Below, piece after piece: positions 6,727-13,997 of a DNA stretch of 32,662 bases. Source of the DNA: Geodermatophilus obscurus (GTDB lineage Bacteria; Actinomycetota; Actinomycetes; Mycobacteriales; Geodermatophilaceae); contig NZ_FRDM01000039.1 of assembly GCF_900143215.1 (NCBI RefSeq), forward strand, positions 1 to 32,662, given 5' to 3'. The stretch's first letter is position 1. Every line of letters begins with the position of its first letter. The position numbers and the translations under genes were made by a program. Under the pieces are notes generated by a model. That model was given only the letters and a program-made list of their open reading frames with translations, was not told the DNA's origin and searched no databases.

Positions 6727-6764
6727 TTGGCACGGTGGTCCCCACCACTTAGACGTACGTCTAA
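6727..6764 (+). promoter_or_regulatory. Predicted promoter and perfect operator of the arsI/cadI-like gene
   Basis: TTGGCA (6727-6732) is a good -35, followed after 16-17 bases by TTAGAC/TAGACG. That -10 region lies in the perfect 16-bp palindrome TTAGAC-GTAC-GTCTAA (6749-6764), which carries the same GAC-N4-GTC core as the other three sites. The ribosome site GGAGG follows at about 6771. Repression by the divergent ArsR is inferred. Confidence 0.55.
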
Positions 6765-6780
6765 CCCCTCGGAGGTCCGC

Positions 6781-7290
6781 ATGTCCCGCGTCCAGCTCGC
6801 CCTCAACGTCGACGACCTGGAGACGGCCGTCGCCTTCTACAGCAAGCTGCTCGGCGCCGAGCCGGCCAAGCGCAAGCCCGGCTACGCCAACTTCGCCATC
6901 ACTGAGCCGCCGCTGAAGCTCGTGCTCCTGGAGAACCCCGGCAAGGGTGGCACCCTCAACCACCTCGGTGTCGAGGTGGACACCACCGACAAGGTGCACT
7001 CCGAGATCGCCCGCCTCTCGGGTGCGGGTCTGTTCACCGACGAGGAGATGGGCACCACCTGTTGCTTCGCCACCCAGGACAAGGTCTGGGTCACTGGCCC
7101 CGGCGGTGAGCGCTGGGAGGTCTACACGGTGCTCGCCGACAGCGACACCTTCGGTGTCAGTCCGAAGACCCTCGTCGACGCCGGACAGGCACCCGCCGGC
7201 GAGGTCTGCTGCGGCACCGCCTCCAACGACACCGCGGCGTCCGAGTCGACGGAGTCCGGCCAGCCGGCCACCACGGCCGCCTGCTGCTGA
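6781..7290 (+). CDS. ArsI/CadI-family metalloenzyme (VOC fold, C-As lyase-like)
   Basis: A 169-residue vicinal-oxygen-chelate protein. It starts MSRVQLALNVDDLETAVAFY, with HLGVEV at residues 61-66, TTCCFATQDKVWV at 92-104 and RWEVYTVL at 111-118. From memory, the Fe(II) site of ArsI is Gln-His-Glu with a neighbouring Cys pair that binds the organoarsenical; Q5, H61, E113 and C94-C95 fit. The product may therefore cleave the C-As bond of trivalent organoarsenicals, or be a CadI-type metal-induced protein; sequence alone does not separate these. The last 40 residues add a low-complexity tail with two further Cys pairs (EVCCG and terminal AACC). ATG at 6781 is preceded by GGAGG at a suitable distance. 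It is divergent from the second arsR, which likely controls it. Confidence 0.88.
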   Translation: MSRVQLALNVDDLETAVAFYSKLLGAEPAKRKPGYANFAITEPPLKLVLLENPGKGGTLNHLGVEVDTTDKVHSEIARLSGAGLFTDEEMGTTCCFATQDKVWVTGPGGERWEVYTVLADSDTFGVSPKTLVDAGQAPAGEVCCGTASNDTAASESTESGQPATTAACC

Positions 7291-7314
7291 TCACCCGAGA
7301 AAGAGGACCTTGCC

Positions 7315-7506
7315 ATGATCACGCCAGAGGTCGCCCTGCTGGTCGCGCCGACCGCAGCGCTCAGCTGCAGCGGGCCGCGACGTGCGCCCGACTCGCCGCG
7401 ATCGCACGCTGCTGCCAGCCCAGCCCCTGGGCTCAAGCGGCCCGCCGCGCAGTCCATGCCAGGTGTCCGGTGCTGGGCTGCAGGTGGACGAACTGGGCTG
7501 AGGTAG
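7315..7506 (+). CDS. Short open frame after the arsI/cadI-like gene, doubtful
   Basis: A 63-codon frame that starts with ATG after AAAGAGGACC, a usable ribosome site, 24 bp behind the arsI/cadI-like gene. The product begins MITPEVALLVAPTAALSCSG and then becomes Arg/Pro/Ala-rich without recognisable motifs. It is probably the decayed 5' end of a gene, perhaps the front of the acetyltransferase remnant that follows, although no ArsN N-terminal motif can be seen. Expression of a functional peptide is doubtful. Confidence 0.3.
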   Translation: MITPEVALLVAPTAALSCSGPRRAPDSPRSHAAASPAPGLKRPAAQSMPGVRCWAAGGRTGLR

Positions 7507-7866
7507 CGCTGGTCCTGGTGGCTGACCTGGCCGGCGTCGTGGTCGGAACCGTTGCCCTCGAGCAGCACGGCACCGCCGACGACACAGCGTTCCTCGCTCC
7601 GGTCGGCCGCAGTCTCGCCCGCCCGGCGGGACTGCGGCGTGGGTGCCGCGCTCATCGCTGCCGCGACCGGGCACACCGACAGGAGCGGCGCACCCGGCGC
7701 CCTGCTCACCGAGACTGCGGACCGGTACTTCGTGCGGTTTGGGTTCATCTCGGTCGAACGTGATCGGCTACCGGTGACCCTGGCCGGATCGGACCAGCTG
7801 CAGGGTGCCTTCCCGGACTCCGCGCAAGAAATGCTGCGACCTCCGGACCACGGGCACCGTCACTGA
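7503..7866 (+). pseudogene. Frameshifted GNAT acetyltransferase, ArsN-like remnant
   Basis: Two reading frames together give a GNAT core. The first frame (about 7503-7592) reads LVLVADLAGVVVGTVALEQH, the usual beta-strand pair of ArsN-type acetyltransferases. The second (about 7594-7866) reads LRSAAVSPARRDCGVGAALIAAAT, i.e. the acetyl-CoA loop, then LLTETADRYFVRFGFISVER and FPDSAQEM, all in family order. The switch lies near 7591-7600. The acetyl-CoA loop is also altered: RDCGVGAAL in place of the usual R/Q-x-x-G-x-G/A. No start codon with a ribosome site leads the first frame. It was probably part of the arsenic island and is now inactive, unless the shift is a sequencing error. The ArsN assignment rests on the TETAxxYFxxFGF and CPDSA-like signatures. 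Confidence 0.65.
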
Positions 7867-7970
7867 GGACTGACATGGTGTCTGTCGACAACGACTCGCC
7901 CCTAACGTGTGACGGCGCACGCTCCTCGGCTCTCCGGACGCCTTCCGTCGGTGGCACCCTATAGACAGAC

Positions 7971-8004
7971 CTTGTGGACGTCCTTGTGGACGTCCTTGTG
8001 GACG
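7971..8004. repeat. 12-bp tandem repeat, 2.8 copies
   Basis: CTTGTGGACGTC occurs twice in full and once as CTTGTGGACG, directly upstream of the ribosome site of the gene at 8031. A TATAGA hexamer at 7960-7965 just before it resembles a -10. The repeat would lie in the 5' leader. In the gene's frame it would add VDVLVDVLVDG, but the ribosome site lies after it. Confidence 0.75.
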
Positions 8005-8030
8005 GACGTGTGGATGAAGGAGGGGTGACC

Positions 8031-8243
8031 ATGTCGATCGCGGAGAGCAACGCGTCTGTCGAAGCGAAGGAGCTCACCCCCGAGGAAGCTGCAGTCGCCT
8101 TCGACCGGATCGCCCGCCGTGCCCTGGACTTGAGCGGGGAGGACTTCCTCGCCGACCTGGACGAGGGCACGTTCGACGACGTCAATCCCGATGCCCATCC
8201 CGGGCTGCTCGACGTGCTCATGGCCCTGCCCCTCGTCCGCTGA
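8031..8243 (+). CDS. Small acidic protein of unknown function, possible antitoxin-like partner
   Basis: A 70-residue acidic protein. The ATG is preceded by AAGGAGG at good spacing, the strongest ribosome site in this accessory part, so the gene looks live. The sequence carries TPEEAAVAFDRIARRALDLS, then GEDFLADLDEGTF and HPGLLDVLMALPLVR. The pattern of an EEA helix, an L-x-L-S-G-E-x-F-L turn, an acidic stretch and a closing LPLVR resembles small actinobacterial proteins that I recall as uncharacterised. No DNA-binding or catalytic motif is visible. The next gene, 200 bp downstream, is the frameshifted HWHP/HLHL gene. A two-gene module is possible but unproven. Confidence 0.65.
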   Translation: MSIAESNASVEAKELTPEEAAVAFDRIARRALDLSGEDFLADLDEGTFDDVNPDAHPGLLDVLMALPLVR

Positions 8244-8449
8244 CGCCTCGTGCCAGGAGCGTCGCCATACCAAGCGGTCGAAGCGTTCCTGGCCCTCTCG
8301 AACGAGCGGTGACCTGCCTCGGCACCGGCAAGATCGTCGTTTCGCCTGGCGGCCGAGCGACGACGGGCAAGACGCACCTGTGGAGCCTCAACGGCGGAGA
8401 CGGCCTCTCTCTGCGTGGTGACGCGGCCGGTTGTCGGTTCCTGGCGTCC

Positions 8450-8822
8450 ATGCACTACCGGATCATCTCGACCGACTCCGAGAAGTACGACGTCGAGCAG
8501 GGGCGCTGGCGGGTTACGACGTCGGCCTACCTGTACGAGTTCCGGACGCCGGACAACGCGAAGCTGTGGGCGATGCACTGGCACCCGGCCGGCAAGGGCC
8601 ACGCCACCTACGCGCACCTCCACCTGTGCACCCGTCCGCTCAGACGGGCACTTCGTCACGCCGCGACAGACCCTCGAGTCGGGCAGTGCTGTGGTGCATC
8701 GAGATGGGGGCGGAGAGCCGCAGAATCCCCAGTGGCGCACCGTGCTGGCCGAGTCCGAGGGCATCCACCAGCTGTACCGATCGTGGTCAGAGGACCCGCC
8801 ATCGCCACCAGCGGATCGATGA
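8450..8822 (+). pseudogene. Multiply frameshifted gene with HWHP and HLHL motifs, function unknown
   Basis: The first frame from ATG 8450 reads MHYRIISTDSEKYDVEQGRW, VTTSAYLYEFRTPDNAKLWA, MHWHPAGKG and AHLHL. After about 8640 the plausible continuation moves to another frame (SDGHFVTPRQTLES), briefly to a third (AVLWCIEMGAESRR), then back (QWRTVLAESEGIHQLYRSWS) to the stop at 8822. Joined, these give a protein of about 125 residues of a kind I recall only as hypothetical in actinobacteria: paired histidine motifs followed by a helical tail ending in RSW. The histidines suggest a metal or nuclease-like site, similar in spacing to TumE-type toxins, but this is speculation. Upstream 8244-8449 is open in the same frame without recognisable content. 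The three shifts indicate decay, or poor sequence. Confidence 0.5.
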
Positions 8823-9063
8823 CGTCAGCCCTGCCCGCGGAAGACAGGACCCGGGCGGTCAGCCGAGGGTCCACCCCGCTTCCCATAACCCGCCTTCCTC
8901 CGACTGAGCAGCGCCGGGGGAAGGGGTGGGCCGAAGGCCCATCCCGGAGGGACGCGCAAGCGCCCTTCCGGCGGCGGGCGCAGTCGGAGAGACTCCCGCG
9001 CGGTGATGGGGCGGGTGCTGCCTCCCAGAGCAGCTTCCGACGCAACGGCGGCCGCGTCCCCGC

Positions 9064-9132
9064 AGTCCGCACGAAGTCCGCAGATAGTCCGCAAAACGGC
9101 CAGAAACGGCCAGCATCGCCAAACGACGGCCA
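9064..9132. repeat. Phased direct repeats (arm-type site-like) beside the att core
   Basis: AGTCCGCA occurs at 9064, 9075 and 9086, exactly 11 bp apart. ACGGCCA follows at 9096, 9106 and 9126, 10 and 20 bp apart. Helical phasing next to a tRNA-derived recombination core is typical of integrase or excisionase arm-binding sites. Another AGTCCGC lies at 9327-9333 on the other side. The stretch 8823-9060 before the repeats shows no gene or clear signal. Confidence 0.65.
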
Positions 9133-9148
9133 ACCGTGAAAGTGCTGG

Positions 9149-9754
9149 TCAGGACGGGTCTTCAGTCGTAGCCCACTCTGCCAAACCACCCCTCGGTCGA
9201 TTTTGCAAGGCGGGGGTTAGGGGTTCGATTCCCCTCGTCTCCACTCCTTCGACACCGGTCTGACCTGCGTTTCTCCGGCGGACGGCGGAACCTCGGTGCG
9301 CCGCTGAGCCGGCGCAGCCCGCAAGAAGTCCGCGGGAGGCCGCCCGCAGGGCGTCCAACCGGTCGCCCACCTCGTCCAGGTCGTCGTCGAACAGGTCGGC
9401 GCAGCGGTCCAGGGTCACGGCCGCGGATGCGTGTCCGAGCATCCGCTGCACCGCCTTGACGTTGGCACCCGCCTCGATCGCCAGCGAGGCCGCGGTGTGC
9501 CGGAGTTCGTGCGGCGTGAGGCCGGGCTCCCCGATAACCCGGGCCGCGGCGTCGAACCAGGCGGAGCGGGCGTTGCGATTGCGCAGCACCGCGCCCTGCG
9601 GCGAGGGGAAGGCCAGCTCGTCGGCGGGGCGGGTCACCACCGTCCGGGCGAGTTCGTCGACGAGGAACGACGGCAGCGGCACCGAGCGACGGCCGTGGGT
9701 CCCGGGGGTGCCCCGGACCAGGCGGCGCGGTCGTGCCGACCGTGAGCGCCGCAC
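9149..9754 (-). pseudogene. Tyrosine integrase, truncated, catalytic Tyr position is Cys
   Basis: Only the C-terminal catalytic half is present, beginning about VRGTPGTHGRRSVPLPSFL. The N-terminal arm- and core-binding domains and the first catalytic arginine are missing; upstream of about 9740 no integrase-like sequence continues. HELRHTAASLAIEAGANVKA supplies the H-x-x-R box and MLGHASAAVTLD the second histidine. The nucleophile region reads LDRCADLFDDDLDEV, where the family has LDRYADLF: the codon is TGC instead of TAC. The frame runs on through the tRNA-derived core (ETRGIEPLTPALQN), as in many actinobacterial elements whose int overlaps attP. It is therefore an inactive remnant of the element that used this site. 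Confidence 0.85.
9202..9243 (+). other. 3' half of tRNA-Ala(TGC): attachment-site core
   Basis: The segment starts at an anticodon loop TTTGCAA (anticodon TGC) and continues as GGCGG (3' anticodon stem), a variable loop, the T-arm AGGGG-TTCGATT-CCCCT and the acceptor strand CGTCTCC plus A73. The bases upstream cannot form the 5' half: no matching CCGCC, D-arm or GGAGACG is present. So it is not a working tRNA but the duplicate left by site-specific recombination in the anticodon loop. A 3' fragment on the plus strand normally closes an element lying to its left. Confidence 0.75.
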
Positions 9755-10175
9755 CGTTGATCAGGCAGACCCGCCAGAACAGCGGGACGCCGCCCCCGTC
9801 GGGACCCCGCGATCATCGGCCCACCAGCCACCGCCCTCCCGCGGCCACTCCGCACAGGCCCTCTCCGTCGAGCGTCAGGTATGACCCGCCGTGGGGCCGA
9901 GGGTGGGCCCGAAGATGGAGAGCAGCCCCCATTCAGAGGACCGTGACCGCCCGCGAGAGTGGGCGTCGTCACGGATCTCGCGACGGGTGGAGGGCGGCGA
10001 CCATGCGCAGTAACGGAAGGGCTGCCAACCGGACGGGCCGGAAGGCGACGCCCAGCGTGTGGACGAACCGCACGGCCCGGTGATCCGGTCGCTCGGTAGC
10101 CAGCGACCGCCGAACGCCTCGTGCGCGACTCGCCGCGAACGCGAACGCCATCGACCACAGGGGGAGGGAGGGGAC
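9755..10175. other. Intergenic stretch without recognisable gene
   Basis: About 420 bases between the integrase remnant and the antiporter. The open frames here have Arg/Pro/Gly-rich products with no motif and look like reading shadows. No clear inverted repeat or tRNA is present. It probably spans the junction between decayed element DNA and the chromosomal backbone, which I cannot place exactly. Confidence 0.5.
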
Positions 10176-11867
10176 GTGTCCGTCGCCGACCTCAACCTGG
10201 TCGTGCTGGCGGTGACCGCCCTCCTGCTGATCGCTGTCGCGGCCGTGCGGCTGTCCGCGCGGGCCGGGCTGCCGACCCTGTTGCTCTACCTCGGCCTGGG
10301 CGTGACCGTCGGCGAGGCCGGGCTCGGTTTCGAGTTCGAGGACGCCCAACTCACGCAGTTGCTGGGCCTGGTGCTGCTCGCCATCATCATCGCCGAGGGT
10401 GGCCTGACCACGCGGTGGGAGGTCATCCGCCCCGTCCTGGGGCCTTCGCTGCTGCTGGCGACGCTGGGCGTGGCCCTCAGCGTGGCGATCACCGCCGCGG
10501 TGACCCATCTGCTGCTCGATGTCGACCTGCGCACCGCCGTCCTCCTCGGCGCCGTTGTCTCCTCCACCGACGCCGCGGCAGTCTTCTCGGTGCTCCGACG
10601 ATTCCCGCTCAAGAGGCGCCTGCGCGCCACCCTCGAGGCCGAGTCGGGCTCCAACGACCCGCTGGCGATCATCCTGGTGACCCTCGTCGTCTCCGACGGG
10701 TGGGAGCAGGCAGCTCCGCTGCTGGGACTGGTCCAGGTGGTCTACCAACTGGCGATCGGCGCTGTCGTCGGGCTCGTGGTGGCCAGGGTCGGCGAGAGCG
10801 TGCTGCGCCGCAGTGCCCTGCCGTCGGTGGGGCTGTACCCGATCGCCACCGTCGCCATCGTCATGTTCGCCTTCGCCGCCGCCGGGGTGGTGGCGGCCTC
10901 CTCGTTCATGGCGGTCTACGTCGCCGGCCTGTGGTTGGGCAACGCCCGCCTGCCGCACCGCAACGCCACTCTCGGCTTCGCCGAGGGCCTGGCATGGCTG
11001 TCCCAGATCAGCTTGTTCGTGCTGCTGGGCTTGCTGGCCAGCCCCGAACGGCTGCCCGCCGCGCTGCTGCCCGCTCTCATCGTCGGCGGTGGCCTGCTGC
11101 TGGTCGCCCGGCCGCTCTCCGTGCTGGTGTGTGCGACGCCGTTCCGGGTGCCGTGGCGGGAACAGGCGTTCATGTCCTGGGCCGGGCTGCGCGGGGCAGT
11201 GCCGATCGTCCTGGCGACGATCCCCGTCAGCGCCCGGCTGCCGGCCGCGCAGCAGATCTTCGACATCGTGTTCGTCCTGGTGGTCGTCTTCACCCTCGTG
11301 CAGGCACCCGCGCTGCCGTCGCTGGCGCGACGCCTGCGCGTGGGCGACGAGGAAGACACCACCGAAGTGGCCATCGAGTCGGCCCCCCTGGAGCAGATCG
11401 ACGCCGATCTGCTCCAGTTCGCCGTCCCTCCGACCTCGAAGCTGCACGGGGTGGCGATGTGGGAACTCCGTCTGCCGCCGGGGGCGGTGGTCTCGGTGAT
11501 CCTCCGCGACGGCCGGACGCTCGTGCCCGACGGGCGGACCACCCTTCGCCACGGCGACCAGCTGCTCCTCGTCGTGCCCAGCAAGGCCCGGCGCCAGGTC
11601 GAACGCCGCCTGCTCGCGGTGCACCGCGCCGGCCGTCTCGCCAGCTGGCTCGGAGAGCCGGGCGCGACCGATCCGCAGCCACGAGCGGGCCGCGGTCCGC
11701 AGCTCGTGCGGCGATGGGACCGCGCCGTCCGGCGGCTTCGCACCGCGGTGGAGCGCCGTGCGGGCGGGCCGGCGACCGGCCATCGCGTGGCTGACGTCGA
11801 GCCGTCCCCCGAGATGCCGCCGTGGGCCGACGACCAACGCCGGACCCATGGCGTCCCACGGTCTTGA
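10176..11867 (+). CDS. Cation/proton antiporter (CPA1, NhaP2/CvrA-like) with RCK_C domain
   Basis: A 563-residue inner-membrane antiporter for K+ or Na+ against H+. Residues about 1-385 hold twelve or more hydrophobic segments; the ion-binding region SGSNDPLAIILVTLVV is near residue 155 (conserved Asn-Asp), preceded by GAVVSSTDAAAVFSVLRR, and WAGLRGAVPIVLATIPV lies near 330. Residues about 402-475 form a TrkA-C (RCK_C) regulatory domain: LLQFAVPPTSKLHGVAMWEL, then RDGRTLVPDGRTTLRHGDQL. The Arg/Pro-rich tail is probably cytosolic and disordered. GTG at 10176 is chosen because GGGAGGGAGGGG precedes it and the hydrophobic N-terminus follows at once; a longer frame to 10059 lacks family similarity. 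The RCK_C domain suggests ligand gating, as in K+-specific NhaP2/CvrA; the ion is not certain. Confidence 0.9.
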   Translation: MSVADLNLVVLAVTALLLIAVAAVRLSARAGLPTLLLYLGLGVTVGEAGLGFEFEDAQLTQLLGLVLLAIIIAEGGLTTRWEVIRPVLGPSLLLATLGVALSVAITAAVTHLLLDVDLRTAVLLGAVVSSTDAAAVFSVLRRFPLKRRLRATLEAESGSNDPLAIILVTLVVSDGWEQAAPLLGLVQVVYQLAIGAVVGLVVARVGESVLRRSALPSVGLYPIATVAIVMFAFAAAGVVAASSFMAVYVAGLWLGNARLPHRNATLGFAEGLAWLSQISLFVLLGLLASPERLPAALLPALIVGGGLLLVARPLSVLVCATPFRVPWREQAFMSWAGLRGAVPIVLATIPVSARLPAAQQIFDIVFVLVVVFTLVQAPALPSLARRLRVGDEEDTTEVAIESAPLEQIDADLLQFAVPPTSKLHGVAMWELRLPPGAVVSVILRDGRTLVPDGRTTLRHGDQLLLVVPSKARRQVERRLLAVHRAGRLASWLGEPGATDPQPRAGRGPQLVRRWDRAVRRLRTAVERRAGGPATGHRVADVEPSPEMPPWADDQRRTHGVPRS

Positions 11868-12134
11868 CGAGGCCGTTGAGGCCGGCGGCACCTGCCGGGA
11901 TCGCAACGCGGCGGGGAGACCCTGCGGCGTGGGCTGCCCGGACCGAACGGCTCTGGCTGACGAAGACAGCGGGGTCCACCGGAACGTCATCGCCCACGCC
12001 CGCCGACCGTCCGTGCCCTCGTCCGCAGCCTGGTCACGGCTCGGGACGGCGCGGCGCGGCGCGGTGACGGCCCGCGGCCGATGTCGGTGGTTACTGTCGC
12101 CGCCTCGTCGTCACGAGATCCCGGGGGGCCCTAC
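11868..12134. other. Intergenic stretch before the S49 protease
   Basis: I see no gene, tRNA or strong hairpin. A run of GCGGC repeats (12050-12062) and TTACTGT (about 12091) are the only distinctive features. The promoter of the protease gene probably lies here but is not recognisable. Confidence 0.4.
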
Positions 12135-13370
12135 GTGAGCACGCAGCCGCCAGCATCCGAGGCGCCGCCGCCTGCCGGACGGCCGGAGCAGGCAGTGCAA
12201 CCAGCCGGGCCGCCCGCCGGGCGGCCGGAGCAGGGACCGCCGCCGGCCTGGCCGCCGGGGCTGGTACCGCAGATGCGTCAGCCCAGCCACTTCCGGCGCG
12301 GCTTCGCCCTCGGGCTGGGGGCGACCCTGGGCGCCGGCGTGGTGCTGGCCGTGGTCGCCGTGGGGCTGACGATGGTGATGGTGCTGGCCCTGGTCGGGTT
12401 GACGGCAGGCGGCGACAGCCCGCCCAGCGGGCCGCCGACGGAGACCGTGTGGGGTGCGGCGAACGCCCCGGCGCGGCTGATCGCCGTCCCGGTCACCGGC
12501 GTCATCCTGGGCAGCGAGAGCGACGGCGTCACCTTCGGCGGCGCGACCTACGGCTACGACGTCGCCGACACCATCGACGCCCTGGAGACCGAGGACGCCG
12601 ATGGTCTGATCCTGGAGCTCAACACCCCGGGCGGCACGATCCACGGCTCGCGCGCCATCGCCGACGCGGTTGAGCGCTACCAGAAGCGGACCGGCAACCA
12701 GGTGATGGCCCACGTGCAGGGCATGTCGGCCTCGGGCGGGGTGTACGCCATGGCGGGTGCCGACCAGGTCGTGGCCGACCACGGCAGCCTCGTCGGCAGC
12801 ATCGGCGTGATCATGGGCCCGTTCCAGCGTTTCCGCGACGTCACCGGCATCCCGGGCTCGCTGCTCGAGCCGGGCGTGACCACCGACGGCGGCGTCACCG
12901 AGGAGTACCTCACCCGGGGCCGGGGCAAGGACTTCGGCAACCCGTACCGCGACATGACCGAGGAGGAGCGGGCGGTCCTGGGGCGCGGCCTGGACCGGGA
13001 GTACGAGGCGTTCGTCGGGTGGGTGTCCCAGACGCGGGGCATCCCGCCGCAGACGATCGTCGACGAGTTGGGCGCCTTCGTCTTCGACAGCTACACCGCC
13101 GTCGACCGTGGTCTGGTCGACAGGGTCCTCGGCCGCCAGGAGGCCTACCGCCACGCCGCCGAGATGAACGGCGTCGACCCCGAGGGCACCCGCGTGGACC
13201 GGACGGTGGCGCCGGGGTTGGTCGAGTCCCTCCTCGCCGCCGAGTGGCCGGCGAGCGCCGCCGGTGCCGGCGCGGTGGCGGGCGAGCCCGGGCGCAGCGT
13301 CGTGTGCACCGGTGCCCCGCTGGTCCTCGCCTACCACGGGGAACTCTCGGCCGCCTGCACCCCCCGCTGA
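12135..13370 (+). CDS. S49-family membrane serine protease (SppA-like)
   Basis: A 411-residue protease of the signal-peptide-peptidase A type. A Pro/Gly-rich cytosolic N-terminus with a PAGRPEQ duplication (about residues 13-37) is followed by a transmembrane segment at about 52-90. The ClpP-like protease domain begins near 115 (IAVPVTGVILGSES). Features are LILELNTPGGTIHGSRAIAD, the nucleophile region QGMSASGGVYAMAGAD with S200, and GSLVGSIGVIMGPFQ. GRGKDFGNPYRDMTEEE supplies K265, the probable general base by likeness to the KDxxSPxRxMTxEE motif of Bacillus SppA. Start GTG at 12135 gives MSTQPPASEAPPP; an ATG at 12081 in the same frame is possible. It would cleave membrane-bound peptides outside the membrane. 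No operon partner is evident. Confidence 0.88.
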   Translation: MSTQPPASEAPPPAGRPEQAVQPAGPPAGRPEQGPPPAWPPGLVPQMRQPSHFRRGFALGLGATLGAGVVLAVVAVGLTMVMVLALVGLTAGGDSPPSGPPTETVWGAANAPARLIAVPVTGVILGSESDGVTFGGATYGYDVADTIDALETEDADGLILELNTPGGTIHGSRAIADAVERYQKRTGNQVMAHVQGMSASGGVYAMAGADQVVADHGSLVGSIGVIMGPFQRFRDVTGIPGSLLEPGVTTDGGVTEEYLTRGRGKDFGNPYRDMTEEERAVLGRGLDREYEAFVGWVSQTRGIPPQTIVDELGAFVFDSYTAVDRGLVDRVLGRQEAYRHAAEMNGVDPEGTRVDRTVAPGLVESLLAAEWPASAAGAGAVAGEPGRSVVCTGAPLVLAYHGELSAACTPR

Positions 13371-13488
13371 GGCTCCCGCATCGGTCAGGACCTCCGGCTC
13401 TGGACGCCGCTCCCTCCCTGCGTCACCGTCGCCCCGGCCACTGGCCCACCGGCCGGGCGGGCCGGGGCCTCGCGACGGAGGAGGAGCC

Positions 13489-13983
13489 GTGGCGCGCAAG
13501 AGCCTGGACTGCCGGACGATCCCCAGCGAGCGCAGCTGCACCGTGCAGATCTCCGGCGAGGAGGACGAGGTCCTCGAACTGGCGGTGGCGCACGCCGTCA
13601 CCGCGCACGGGCACACCGACGGCCCGGAGCTGCGTGACGGGCTGCGTGCCGCGCTGCGGGACGAGGAGGGCCTCCAACTGGAGGAGGGCGCCTTCGTCCA
13701 GCTGATCGAGTTCCACGCCCGGGACCTCGACGGGTTCCGCGCGCTGGGCGAGGAGTGGCGGGAGCGGATGGGCCGGGAGACGACGGCCCGCTGGATCGCG
13801 GTCACGGCCGATCACGACCGGGCCGACACCTACGTCCAGCTGGTGGCGTTCCCCGACTACGCATCCGCGATGCGCAACTCCGAGCACCCGGTGACCACGG
13901 ACATCTCGAAGAGGATGCAGGAGGTCACCGAGGGGGAGGCGCACTTCCGCAACCTCGACGTCGTGGAGCTCATGCGCATCTGA
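13489..13983 (+). CDS. DUF1059 domain fused to a C-terminal alpha/beta domain, unknown function
   Basis: A 164-residue protein. Residues about 1-60 match DUF1059: MARKSLDCRTIPSERSCTVQ, GEEDEVLELAVAHAVTAHGH and ELRDGLRAALRDE. The paired cysteines and HxH element hint at metal or redox binding, but no function is established to my knowledge. Residues about 65-164 look like a dimeric alpha/beta-barrel (ABM-like) domain: FVQLIEFHARDLDGFRALGE, TARWIAVTADHDRADTYVQL and VAFPDYASAMRNSEHPVTTD. DUF1059 proteins are usually about 60 residues, so the fusion is notable. GTG at 13489 follows GGAGGAGGAGCC, an excellent ribosome site. It stands alone, closed by a strong hairpin. Confidence 0.8.
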   Translation: MARKSLDCRTIPSERSCTVQISGEEDEVLELAVAHAVTAHGHTDGPELRDGLRAALRDEEGLQLEEGAFVQLIEFHARDLDGFRALGEEWRERMGRETTARWIAVTADHDRADTYVQLVAFPDYASAMRNSEHPVTTDISKRMQEVTEGEAHFRNLDVVELMRI

Positions 13984-13997
13984 TCGCCGAGTCCGCC

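Noticed and set aside
9064..9132. Direct repeats considered as a CRISPR array or plasmid iterons
   Set aside because: Units are only 7-8 bp with 3-bp gaps and no spacers, and no cas or rep gene is present. Position by the att core favours integrase arm sites.
9160..9243. Complete tRNA-Ala gene
   Set aside because: Bases 9160-9200 cannot form the 5' acceptor, D-arm or 5' anticodon stem that the 3' half requires.
9969..11990. Minus-strand frame of 673 codons opposite the antiporter
   Set aside because: Same shadow character (His/Gln/Arg-rich, no motifs). The plus strand encodes a well-formed antiporter.
12111..13805. Minus-strand frame opposite the S49 protease and DUF1059 gene
   Set aside because: It spans two genuine genes and their gap, with no recognisable domain; a shadow.
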